This document shows, piece after piece, positions 49,011-56,968 of a stretch of 64,000 nt of DNA. The translations under genes were made by a program, and so were the position numbers. Positions within the stretch are counted from its first letter, which is position 1. Each line of letters begins with the position of its first letter. The notes beneath the pieces were generated by a model. It saw only the letters and a program-made list of their open reading frames with translations, searched no databases and was not told the DNA's origin. The stretch spans positions 118,132 through 182,131 of the forward strand of contig JAZUPW010000039.1 in the NCBI GenBank assembly GCA_045605385.1. The letters are read 5' to 3'. The DNA is from SIG607 sp045605385 (lineage in GTDB: Bacteria; Bacillota; Clostridia; Oscillospirales; Acutalibacteraceae).

Positions 49011-50501
49011 TTATACGCTTTGTGCGAATTTTTTAAAGGCTTCAAGACCTTCTTTTGTGCGTTTGTAAACACCTGCGTGTTCAAGTACTTTTGAAAATAC
49101 AATGCCTATTTCTTTTCTTAAAATATCGTTAACATTCCAAACGTTTATATCCCAGTATTTATTAAGAAGTTCTTTTGCCCACGGCGCGTGTTTTGAAAGC
49201 ACTTCATCGTTTTCAATATCTGTTCCTTGTACCAAAGCGTCGGCAAGCAGAGCAATTTCTTCTTTAAGACGCGCAGGAAGCACCGCAAGTCCCATAACTT
49301 CTATAAGGCCTATGTTTTCTTTCTTAATATGGTGAAGTTCGGCGTGGGGGTGGTAAACGCCTAAAGGATGTTCATCTGTTGTTATGTTGTTGCGAAGCAC
49401 CAAATCAAGTTCAAATTTGCCGTCTGCCATTCTTGCAATAGGAGTAATGGTGTTGTGCTTTTCACCGTTTGTTTCGGCAAAAATAAATGCATCTTCATCG
49501 GTATAACCACGCCAAGCGGTTAAAATTTTATCGGCAAGGGCAATAATTCTGTTACTGTCAAGTGAGCGCAGACGTATAACCGACATAGGCCATTTTACAA
49601 TACCTGCTTCAATATCGTCAAAGCCGTTAAAATTAAGAGTGTGTTCAATAGGCGCTTTTGCCATTGCAAAGGTATAATTGCCACCCTGAAAGTGGTCGTG
49701 GCTTAAAATGGAGCCGCCTACAATTGGCAAATCGGCATTTGAACCTACAAAGTAGTGGGGGAACAGTTTAACAAAATCAAAGAGTTTTACAAAGGTATCT
49801 TTATTAATAGCCATTGGAGTGTGTTCGCCGTTAAAAACAATACAGTGCTCGTTGTAATAAACGTATGGCGAATACTGGAACATCCAATCGGAATTATTTA
49901 TGGTAATGGGAATAATTCTGTGATTCTGGCGGGCAGGGTGGTTAATTCTGCCTGCGTAACCTTCGTTTTCTTTACAAAGTTGACATTTGGGATAAGCGCT
50001 TTGCGGAGCATTTTTGGCTGCCGCAATAGCCTTGGGGTCTTTTTCGGGTTTAGAAAGATTTATGGTTATATCAAGTGCGCCGTAAGGGGTTTCGGTAACC
50101 CATTTCATATCCTTTTTTATACGGTAACGTCTTATGTAATCGGTATCGCAACTGAAACGGTAATAATCATCGGTAGCGGCTTTAGGACCTTGCTCGTTAT
50201 ATAAAGTGTTGAACTTCTTTATAACTTCACTGGGTTTTGGCAACATAAGTCCCATAATTTTTGTGTCAAATAAATCGCGGTAAACAATGCTGTCTTCAAT
50301 AATATTTGCCTGTACGGCGTAATCGTTTATACCCTTTAAAATTTCTTCAAGTTCGCCGGTGAATACTTCGGCGTTTTCTTTGTATTCTTCAAGGTTTAAA
50401 GCTTCAATAATACGGTTTGTAATATAAATTTTGTCGCTTTCTTCAAAAAACGCTTTGTCCAAACCGTAATTAACCAAAGCATCAATATAAGAATAAATCA
50501 T
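49011..50501 (-). CDS. galT: UDP-glucose-hexose-1-phosphate uridylyltransferase, type 2
   Basis: Leloir-pathway enzyme that exchanges UMP between UDP-glucose and galactose-1-phosphate. The 496 residues match the longer Firmicute type 2 family, not the 350-residue E. coli form. Recognisable parts are the FGALDITINLSKPEKDP-type segment, CQLCKENEGYAGR, and the SHDHFQGGNYTFAM active-site region (about 269-282). It has its own promoter; galK and galE are not adjacent. Confidence 0.93.
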   Translation of the reverse strand: MIYSYIDALVNYGLDKAFFEESDKIYITNRIIEALNLEEYKENAEVFTGELEEILKGINDYAVQANIIEDSIVYRDLFDTKIMGLMLPKPSEVIKKFNTLYNEQGPKAATDDYYRFSCDTDYIRRYRIKKDMKWVTETPYGALDITINLSKPEKDPKAIAAAKNAPQSAYPKCQLCKENEGYAGRINHPARQNHRIIPITINNSDWMFQYSPYVYYNEHCIVFNGEHTPMAINKDTFVKLFDFVKLFPHYFVGSNADLPIVGGSILSHDHFQGGNYTFAMAKAPIEHTLNFNGFDDIEAGIVKWPMSVIRLRSLDSNRIIALADKILTAWRGYTDEDAFIFAETNGEKHNTITPIARMADGKFELDLVLRNNITTDEHPLGVYHPHAELHHIKKENIGLIEVMGLAVLPARLKEEIALLADALVQGTDIENDEVLSKHAPWAKELLNKYWDINVWNVNDILRKEIGIVFSKVLEHAGVYKRTKEGLEAFKKFAQSV

Positions 50502-50536
50502 AAATTATGCCTCCAAAATGCTGTTTTATACTAAAT

Positions 50537-50565
50537 ATTATATACTTTATGGCATTTATTGTCAA
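50537..50565 (-). promoter_or_regulatory. Promoter of galT
   Basis: Minus-strand TTGACA (50560-50565), 17-base spacer, TATAAT (50537-50542), about 30 bases to the start at 50501. Confidence 0.85.
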
Positions 50566-50594
50566 TATATTGTGATGTTAAGGCATAATATTTC

Positions 50595-50623
50595 TTGACT
50601 TTAAGCAACATAAATGGTAAAAT
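50595..50623 (+). promoter_or_regulatory. Promoter of rny
   Basis: TTGACT (50595-50600), 17-base spacer, TAAAAT (50618-50623), giving a predicted start near 50630 and a leader of about 155 bases. Confidence 0.75.
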
Positions 50624-50629
50624 AATTAA

Positions 50630-50785
50630 CAGTAAGTTACTTTGGTTTATTATGCTTGCTTATGGCGAGGCAAGTTTAGTAACTGCACTAACTTTATACG
50701 GGGGAGAAAGTGCGCCCCTCGGATTTCCCGTTTTTTGCTCGGTAAAAATAAAGCGCATTTAATATATAGAGAGGAATTGAATAAA
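50630..50785 (+). promoter_or_regulatory. Long structured 5' leader of rny
   Basis: The leader can fold into AGTTACT (50635-50641) with AGTAACT (50678-50684) enclosing CTTGC/GCAAG (50655-50659/50670-50674). A second element has two exclusive pairings of the same G-run: GGGG (50701-50704) with CCCC (50715-50718), or ACGGG (50698-50702) with CCCGT (50727-50731). The latter is followed by six T and resembles an attenuator. No known riboswitch class was recognised. RNase Y could be autoregulated here. Confidence 0.5.
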
Positions 50786-52339
50786 ATGGCACCAACAGTT
50801 ATTTATGCTGTTTTGGGTGTTGCTTGTGTCGTTTTGGCAGTTGTGGGCTTTTGTGTTGGTATGAGTTACCGTAAAAAGTCTGATTCTGCTGCTGTTGGCT
50901 CTGCTAAAGAAGAAGCAAAGCGCATTTTGAACGACGCTATGAAAACAGCCGAAACAAAGAAAAAAGAAATGCTCGTTGAAGCTAAAGATGAAGTTTTAAG
51001 ACTCCGTCAGGAAAACGACAAAGAAATTCGCGAACGCAGAAGCGAAGTTCAGCGTCAGGAAAACAGACTTCAGCAAAAAGAAGAAAATCTTGAGAAAAAA
51101 CTTGATAACTTAGAGGCAAAAGAGGAAAAATTAGCGCTCCGCTCTAAGGAAATTGATGAAAAAATTGAGGAGTGCGAAAAAATTAAGAAGAGCCAGATGG
51201 ATCTTCTTGAAAGGATTTCAGGCTTTACAAGAGATCAAGCAAAAGAACATTTACTTTCTATGCTTGACGGTGAACTTGCTCACGATAAAGCCGCAAAAAT
51301 TCTTGAATACGAACAGCGAATTAAAGAAGAATCCGATAACATTGCGCGTGAAATTGTAGGCCATGCAATTCAGCGTTGCGCAGCGGACCATTCTTCTGAA
51401 ACCACCGTTTCGGTAGTTGCGCTTCCTAACGATGAAATGAAGGGCCGTATTATTGGCCGTGAGGGTAGAAATATCCGTGCTCTTGAAACCGCAACGGGCG
51501 TTGATTTAATTATAGATGATACTCCCGAAGCAATTACCGTTTCAAGTTTTGATCCTATAAGACGCGAAATTGCCCGTGTAACACTTGAAAAACTTATTCT
51601 TGACGGACGTATTCATCCCGCAAGAATTGAAGAAATGGTTAACAAGGCAACAAACGAAGTTAACGCTGTTATTAAACAGCAGGGCGAACGCGCACTTATT
51701 GATTCGGGCGTACACAATTTGCATCCCGAACTTGTTAAATTGCTTGGTAAACTTCATTACCGTACAAGTTACGGTCAGAACGTACTTAACCATTCTTTGG
51801 AAGTTTGTCATATTGCAGGTCTTATTGCTGCTGAAATGGGCGCCGACGTGGTGATGGCAAAACGCGCAGGTCTTTTGCACGATATCGGTAAAGCGCTTGA
51901 CCACGAACAAGAAGGTTCTCACATTCAACTTGGCGTTGAAGCCGCTAAGAAGTTTAAAGAACACGAAGGCGTTATTCACGCAATTCACGCTCATCACGGT
52001 GAAATAGAAGCAAAAACAGTTGTTGCTTGTATAGTTCAGGCTGCCGATGCTATCTCTGCTGCCCGTCCCGGTGCAAGAAGAGAAAACATTGAAAACTACA
52101 TCAAACGTCTTGAAAAGTTAGAGGAAATCGCCAATTCCTTTAACGGTGTTGAAAATTCGTTTGCTATTCAGGCAGGCCGTGAAGTAAGAATTGTGGTTAA
52201 ACCCGAAGTAATAAGCGATGACCAAATGGTTCTTGTTGCGCGCGATATTGCAAAGCGCATTGAAGAAGAACTTGAATATCCCGGTCAGATAAAGGTAAAC
52301 CTCATAAGAGAAAACCGCGCTGTGGATTACGCAAAATAA
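50786..52339 (+). CDS. rny: Ribonuclease Y
   Basis: Membrane-anchored endoribonuclease that starts mRNA decay. The 517 residues have an N-terminal transmembrane helix (about 5-25), a long Glu/Lys/Arg coiled coil (about 40-165), a KH RNA-binding domain with IIGREGRNIRALE (about 226-238), and an HD domain with HSLEVCHIAG and LLHDIGKALDHE (about 334-375). The start is the ATG at 50786 after AGAGAGGAATTG; the frame is open upstream but runs through the leader. Nothing unusual in the protein. Confidence 0.96.
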   Translation: MAPTVIYAVLGVACVVLAVVGFCVGMSYRKKSDSAAVGSAKEEAKRILNDAMKTAETKKKEMLVEAKDEVLRLRQENDKEIRERRSEVQRQENRLQQKEENLEKKLDNLEAKEEKLALRSKEIDEKIEECEKIKKSQMDLLERISGFTRDQAKEHLLSMLDGELAHDKAAKILEYEQRIKEESDNIAREIVGHAIQRCAADHSSETTVSVVALPNDEMKGRIIGREGRNIRALETATGVDLIIDDTPEAITVSSFDPIRREIARVTLEKLILDGRIHPARIEEMVNKATNEVNAVIKQQGERALIDSGVHNLHPELVKLLGKLHYRTSYGQNVLNHSLEVCHIAGLIAAEMGADVVMAKRAGLLHDIGKALDHEQEGSHIQLGVEAAKKFKEHEGVIHAIHAHHGEIEAKTVVACIVQAADAISAARPGARRENIENYIKRLEKLEEIANSFNGVENSFAIQAGREVRIVVKPEVISDDQMVLVARDIAKRIEEELEYPGQIKVNLIRENRAVDYAK

Positions 52340-52352
52340 TAAACGTTAAAAT

Positions 52353-52362
52353 AAGCAGTTCA
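52353..52362 (+). repeat. Left copy of 10-bp direct repeat flanking a putative insertion
   Basis: AAGCAGTTCA, 14 bases after the rny stop codon. The same ten bases recur at 56943-56952, where they are half of an intact terminator hairpin. Here the partner arm is missing. Confidence 0.5.
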
Positions 52363-52366
52363 AATG

Positions 52367-52409
52367 TGATATGCACCCCAAAAGTGTCTAACTTTTGGGG
52401 TGCATATCA
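52367..52409 (+). terminator. 19-bp hairpin after rny, resembling fused IS3-family ends
   Basis: Perfect arms TGATATGCACCCCAAAAGT (52367-52385) and its complement (52391-52409) with loop GTCTA, followed by a T-rich tract. It can serve as a terminator. On the minus strand it also reads CACCCCAAAAGTTAGAC, similar to the terminal repeats of IS150-type elements, so it may be a remnant with its interior deleted. Confidence 0.6.
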
Positions 52410-52791
52410 TAACTTTTTTCTAAGTATTTATGGACATTTTAGACTTTCCGCTACAAAGAAAATGCTATTTAAACATCTTATTTCCACTAAATCCGTTAAT
52501 TCCAAACCTATCTATGGGATACAATGCGGTCATAAATTTAAACTCCGTAAGTAAGAAATTTTTTAATCTTACTTGCGGAGTTTTTATATGTATATCAGAT
52601 AAAAATATTAAAGAAAACAAATCAAATTAGTGGTGCAAAAATTCTACCGCTATGAAACAAGGAAAAAAGTGCGATAATTACAAGTGTAATATTATAATGT
52701 ATAAGAAAGCGAAAAAAATATGTGCTGTTGTTTGTAGTTATTTTGTGCGATTTTTGATGTGCATACAATAATCATGTTATGCATTCAGATT
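52410..52791. other. Non-coding stretch between rny and the PocR/AraC gene
   Basis: About 380 bases without a convincing gene. The short open frames at 52366-52630 lack ribosome sites and known domains. The stretch contains the hairpin at 52540-52583 and otherwise AT-rich sequence; I see no tRNA or transposase remnant in it. Confidence 0.6.
52540..52583 (+). terminator. Second strong hairpin downstream of rny
   Basis: AAACTCCGTAAGTAAGA (52540-52556) pairs with TCTTACTTGCGGAGTTT (52567-52583) with one G-T wobble and a ten-base loop, followed by T-rich sequence. No gene ends immediately before it, so it may be the leftover terminator of a lost gene. Confidence 0.65.
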
Positions 52792-53613
52792 TTATTTGTG
52801 AGATTTTCTGTATTCGGTGGGCGTCATATTGGTATGCTTTTTAAAAATTGAGGTAAAGTATGTTACATTGTTGAACCCGATTTTTGTTGAAATATCTATA
52901 CAGCTTTGCTCAGTTTTAGTTAATAATTCTTTGGCTTTTTCTATGCGACATAAAGTTATATAGTTGTTAAAAGAAATTCCCGTTTCTTTTTTAAAAAGTC
53001 TGCCTAAATAACTTGGATTATAATAAAAAATTTCAGCTACATTCTTAATATTTATATCATATTCAAGATTCAAAAAAACATAATTTCTGATATTTTCAAT
53101 AAGGAAATTATCTGTGCTTGTGTTTTGAGGTCCTTTCTCTAATAGATGTAAGATATAATCTTGTATCAAAAGACAAATATTTTTGCATTGTTCAGACGAA
53201 AAGTTCGGTTCAAGTGAATTTATGAGCGTATAATCTAAATCAAAATGTTCTTTGATTTTTTCTTCACCTTTTTCAGCATCTAGTATATTGCCAACAAAAA
53301 TAATACATGCAACCTCGTTGTTTATAATTACAGGATGAGTGTATTCGTAGATTCCGTTAATGCAAATTCCTTGAAAAGGTTTTTTGGTTTTGAGAACTTT
53401 TTTAGTAACAAAGGTACTGCAACGGCAGCACTTCAAGAAGGATGGTTTGCTTTTAGTTTTAAAATGGTCACACATTGCACTATGATGTATCTCTTGCTCA
53501 CGAGGTAATTTACATAGTTGATTGTTATAATTTTTTAAAAAAATAATTCCTATTTGCAGCTTTGTTCCATATGTGATAGCTTGTATTAAATTATAGAGTG
53601 GTGAAAATTCCAT
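52792..53613 (-). CDS. AraC family regulator with PocR-type sensory domain
   Basis: A 273-residue regulator. The N-terminal half (about 5-160) looks like a PocR ligand-binding domain: conserved cysteines (MCDHF, KCCRCST) and ICINGIYEYTHPVIINNEVACIIFVGNIL. The C-terminal AraC domain (about 170-270) ends in IGFNNVTYFTSIFKKHTNMTPTEYRKSH. PocR domains are thought to sense small hydrocarbon derivatives. It is divergent from the FAD oxidoreductase, its likely target, within the putative acquired segment. Confidence 0.85.
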   Translation of the reverse strand: MEFSPLYNLIQAITYGTKLQIGIIFLKNYNNQLCKLPREQEIHHSAMCDHFKTKSKPSFLKCCRCSTFVTKKVLKTKKPFQGICINGIYEYTHPVIINNEVACIIFVGNILDAEKGEEKIKEHFDLDYTLINSLEPNFSSEQCKNICLLIQDYILHLLEKGPQNTSTDNFLIENIRNYVFLNLEYDINIKNVAEIFYYNPSYLGRLFKKETGISFNNYITLCRIEKAKELLTKTEQSCIDISTKIGFNNVTYFTSIFKKHTNMTPTEYRKSHK

Positions 53614-53641
53614 ATTTAACTCCTATGCATATTTTTGAATA

Positions 53642-53670
53642 ATTTTAGCATAAATGTATTATTTTTTCAA
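53642..53670 (-). promoter_or_regulatory. Promoter of the PocR/AraC gene
   Basis: Minus-strand TTGAAA (53665-53670), 17-base spacer, TAAAAT (53642-53647), about 20 bases to the start at 53613. Confidence 0.6.
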
Positions 53671-53743
53671 GTTTATGTTTTTATTTTATAATAAAATTTT
53701 TTTCGAAAATGGTATAATATATGAAAAAGGAGGTCGTTTTGTT

Positions 53744-54970
53744 ATGAGAAAATATGATTTGATAGTAGTGGGCGGAGGTCTTACCGGAGTGGCCGCGGCA
53801 GTTAGTGCCAGAAGACAGGGACTTTCGGTTTTATTGATTGAAAAATACGGATATCTTGGTGGCGCTATGAATAATAGCTTAGTGTTTCCCTTTATGCCGT
53901 ATAGAGTAAAAGGCGATAAAAGAATAATAAGTGCAGGCATATTTACAGAAATGTTAAACAGATTTGCTGAATATGGTGAAAAATCATGGGAAGTTTATAA
54001 ATTTGTTTTTGATGATATGGTTTGTGAAGCAGGGGTAGATGTCCTGTTCCATTCAAATGTATTCGATGCTGTATATGAAGGCAGAGAGGTTAAGAAGTTA
54101 TTGGTGTCTACAAAATCCGGTATAGTGGAGTTTGAAGCTGATTTCTTTATAGACGCATCGGGCGATGGCGAACTTATATATATGACAGGATGTGAATATC
54201 AGTTAGGGCGTGAGTCGGATAATTTATGCCAACCTATGACGACATGTTTTAGACTGGGTAATGTAGATATTGACCTTTTCATGCAGGAAAAACCGGCTTT
54301 AGATAAACTGTATGATGAGTACAGAGATAAAGGATTAATAAAAAATCCTCGTGAAAATATTCTTATATTTACCGGTGTGGGTGAAAATATCATACATTTT
54401 AACACAACGCGTGTTGTTATGCATAATCCGGTATCATCATTTGAAATAACACAGGCAGAGATAATTGCAAGAAAACAGGTTTACGAAATGTTTAAATTCC
54501 TTAAAGAACATTCAAAGGCTTGTGAAAATGCCGATTTAATTACGATAGCAAGCCATATTGGCGTGCGTGAAAGTCGCAAGCTTAAAGGCGAACATATTCT
54601 TACCGGTGAAGAATTAAAAAGTTTGGTGAATTTTGAGGATACGATTGCGCTGGGGTGCTACTGTATAGATATTCACAACCCAACCGGAACAGGGACTACA
54701 ATACATTATTTCAAAGCAGGTGAGTATTACAGAATTCCCTATCGCAGTTTACTTCCAAAGGAATATGATAATATGCTTGTTGCAGGCAGATGTCTTTCTG
54801 CAACTCATGAAGCACATTCGGCTGTAAGAATTATGCCAACATGTGCAACTATGGGTGAAGCGGCAGGAATTGCAGTTTCTGTTGCGAAAAACACCGGAAC
54901 AAATACCCATACAGTAGACGTGAAAAAAGTTCAAAGCATTTTAAGAGAAGTTGGTGCAGTGATAGATTAA
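53744..54970 (+). CDS. FAD-dependent oxidoreductase
   Basis: A 408-residue flavoprotein of the FAD_oxidored type. The dinucleotide motif is YDLIVVGGGLTGVAAAVSARRQG (starting at residue 4), then an acidic-end strand LLIEKYGYLGGAMNNS, a DASGDGEL motif near 145, and a C-terminal FAD contact VAGRCLSATHEAHSAVRIMPTCATMGEAAG. Relatives often sit beside glycoside hydrolases but their substrates are mostly unknown. The start is the ATG at 53744 after AAAGGAGG, with TATAAT at 53713-53718 upstream. Arg codons are mostly AGA, unlike the CGT/CGC-rich neighbour rny. Confidence 0.85.
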   Translation: MRKYDLIVVGGGLTGVAAAVSARRQGLSVLLIEKYGYLGGAMNNSLVFPFMPYRVKGDKRIISAGIFTEMLNRFAEYGEKSWEVYKFVFDDMVCEAGVDVLFHSNVFDAVYEGREVKKLLVSTKSGIVEFEADFFIDASGDGELIYMTGCEYQLGRESDNLCQPMTTCFRLGNVDIDLFMQEKPALDKLYDEYRDKGLIKNPRENILIFTGVGENIIHFNTTRVVMHNPVSSFEITQAEIIARKQVYEMFKFLKEHSKACENADLITIASHIGVRESRKLKGEHILTGEELKSLVNFEDTIALGCYCIDIHNPTGTGTTIHYFKAGEYYRIPYRSLLPKEYDNMLVAGRCLSATHEAHSAVRIMPTCATMGEAAGIAVSVAKNTGTNTHTVDVKKVQSILREVGAVID

Positions 54971-54977
54971 TCGGTAA

Positions 54978-55154
54978 TCTAAAACATATAGGAAGCAAAT
55001 AAGAATAAAGCAGGCAAAACATCTTTTAAAAAACACCACTTTAAGTGTTAAAGAAATTTCTGAAACTGTAGGGTTCGGTGATTTGCTTTATTTTAGCCGC
55101 ATATTTAAAAAATCAACAGGGTATTCTCCGGTTGAGTATAGAAATTTAAAATAG
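54978..55154 (+). pseudogene. Truncated AraC-family regulator (C-terminal fragment)
   Basis: Starting just after an in-frame stop at 54975-54977, the frame reads RIKQAKHLLKNTTLSVKEIS and then the second helix-turn-helix VGFGDLLYFSRIFKKSTGYS, ending PVEYRNLK and TAG at 55152-55154. This is the last 50 or so residues of an AraC DNA-binding domain with no start codon, no first helix-turn-helix and no sensing domain. It lies between the FAD oxidoreductase and GH20 genes, suggesting a deletion that removed most of a regulator. Confidence 0.75.
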
Positions 55155-55175
55155 CAATTTTTAAGGAGCATATAT

Positions 55176-56930
55176 ATGAATAATGAAGATTTAAAAGCAT
55201 TAGCGAAATCGTATTTAAAAAAAGATTTTACTGATGTGGAAATATTAGATAGACCTTATGTATTTGCTGAAAAAATATCTGGAAAGATTGTGGCGGGAGG
55301 TTGCACCATTCCGCAAAAACTCAGAGCACTTACATTAGTGGCGTTGCATGATGAAGAAAATGAGTTTTCTATAGTTCAGAAACCTGCGTTCAAACAACTC
55401 GGTACAATGATCGATATGTCCCGTGGCGGAGTTATGCGTGTTGAAAAGATTAAGGAATACATTACAAAACTTGCTCTTTTTGGTGTAAACGAGTTTTTGC
55501 TTTATACAGAAGATACCTACACACTTGAAGATTACCCGCATTTTGGCTATTTGCGAGGCGCATACACAGATGATGAATTGTTTGAGATTGACCGATATGC
55601 TACTTCTCTCGGGATTGATGTTGTGCCCTGTATACAAACACTTGGTCATATGGAGCAGTATCTTTCTTGGGAACAAGAGACAGCAAAAATAAAGGATACT
55701 GATAAAGTTTTACTGTGCGACAGCGAAGAAACATATAAGTTTATTGAAGCAGAAATTGCGAAAATGAGGCGTGTATTTAAAAGTAACAAAATACACATCG
55801 GAATGGATGAGGCTCATGATGTTGGGCTCGGAAAGTATTTGCGCAAATATGGGTATACTGATAGACATACGCTTTTGAAAAGGCATCTAACCAAGGTAAC
55901 ACAAATTTGTCAAAAATACGGTTTTGAGCCTATGATGTGGAGTGATATGTTTTTCAGGATCAGTTCACCGACCGGAGATTATTATGAGCTTAATAATCCG
56001 TTGTCTGATGATGTTTCGAAAAATATTCCGGAAGTTTCTTTGGTATATTGGGACTATTATCATAAAAAAGAAGAAATTTATGAAAAGATGTTCGCAAGAC
56101 ATGAACAGCTGAAAAGACCGATAATTTTCGCCGGCGGAATATGGACTTGGGTCGGTTTATTACCAAGAAATGATGCTTCTTTTTCTACGATGATTCCTGC
56201 CATGCGCGTGTGCAAGAAGAAAGAAACGGAGCACGTAATCGCTACAATGTGGGGAGACGATGGCTGCGAAACTGATTTTTTTAGAGCATTAAGCTCAATA
56301 GGTATTTTTTCCGAATATTGCTACTGTGAAAACGAGCCGACAATAGAGCAAATTGAAAAAATCGGAGAATTGATTAGCGGAACGCCGATAGAAGAGGTAA
56401 ATGCTATAACAAAATTCCATGAAACAAAATGCGGTAAACAAATATTCTGGGGTGATGTTTTCTATAATCTTACAGGTATTGATTTCAGCATGGTTGATTA
56501 TGAATCAGTTTTTTCAGAGGTAGTTGAATCCGAAGTTCTGTGTAAAGATAGGTTTGCGGACTTGGTTTTCAGAATTGCTGTAAATAAAATTAAAATTTAT
56601 AAAGATTTGCAAAGCGATTATAAAATAGGGAAGTCCTTGAAAACATATATTGAAACTCTTTTGCCTCAGCTTATTTCAGATTATAGTGAATTATTCGATT
56701 TGCATACAGAAAGATGGGATGAAATTAATAAACCTTTTGGTTTTGAAAAAATACAGGCAAGATACGCAGCAACCATTGAGCGACTGAAATTTTCACTCCA
56801 AAAAATAAAGCGTTTTGAAAACGGTGAAATCAATAAAATAGAGGAACTCGAATATACACCGGTTTACGGTGAAAACCACGGAGAGTTTTATTCGAGAATA
56901 GCTTGGACGGCAGTTTTGCACAAAATTTAA
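55176..56930 (+). CDS. Glycoside hydrolase family 20-like beta-N-acetylhexosaminidase
   Basis: A 584-residue protein with an N-terminal small alpha/beta domain (about 1-75) and a TIM barrel. The GH20 Asp-Glu pair is Asp211-Glu212 in IHIGMDEAHDVG, in which Asp orients the substrate acetamido group and Glu is the acid; FEPMMWSDMFF and ATMWGDDG are other barrel segments. It would release GlcNAc or GalNAc from chitin, mucin or glycan ends. No signal peptide, so imported oligosaccharides are the likely substrate. TTAAGGAG precedes the ATG. Confidence 0.85.
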   Translation: MNNEDLKALAKSYLKKDFTDVEILDRPYVFAEKISGKIVAGGCTIPQKLRALTLVALHDEENEFSIVQKPAFKQLGTMIDMSRGGVMRVEKIKEYITKLALFGVNEFLLYTEDTYTLEDYPHFGYLRGAYTDDELFEIDRYATSLGIDVVPCIQTLGHMEQYLSWEQETAKIKDTDKVLLCDSEETYKFIEAEIAKMRRVFKSNKIHIGMDEAHDVGLGKYLRKYGYTDRHTLLKRHLTKVTQICQKYGFEPMMWSDMFFRISSPTGDYYELNNPLSDDVSKNIPEVSLVYWDYYHKKEEIYEKMFARHEQLKRPIIFAGGIWTWVGLLPRNDASFSTMIPAMRVCKKKETEHVIATMWGDDGCETDFFRALSSIGIFSEYCYCENEPTIEQIEKIGELISGTPIEEVNAITKFHETKCGKQIFWGDVFYNLTGIDFSMVDYESVFSEVVESEVLCKDRFADLVFRIAVNKIKIYKDLQSDYKIGKSLKTYIETLLPQLISDYSELFDLHTERWDEINKPFGFEKIQARYAATIERLKFSLQKIKRFENGEINKIEELEYTPVYGENHGEFYSRIAWTAVLHKI

Positions 56931-56940
56931 TTTATACACA

Positions 56941-56967
56941 AAAAGCAGTTCATAATGAACTGCTTTT
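56941..56967. terminator. Bidirectional terminator at the right edge of the putative insertion
   Basis: AAAAGCAGTTCA (56941-56952) pairs with TGAACTGCTTTT (56956-56967) with loop TAA, followed by further T. The left arm holds the direct-repeat copy AAGCAGTTCA. It now lies between the GH20 and FliB-like genes. Confidence 0.85.
56943..56952 (+). repeat. Right copy of 10-bp direct repeat
   Basis: AAGCAGTTCA, identical to 52353-52362 and part of the terminator stem at 56941-56967. Confidence 0.5.
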
Positions 56968-56968
56968 T

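Noticed and set aside
50642..50785. Upstream 48-codon extension of RNase Y
   Set aside because: RNase Y proteins begin with the transmembrane helix found from 50786 on, and the upstream stretch folds as a leader.
52366..52630. Two short open frames in the gap after rny
   Set aside because: No ribosome sites, no recognisable domain, and they run through two hairpins; treated as non-coding.
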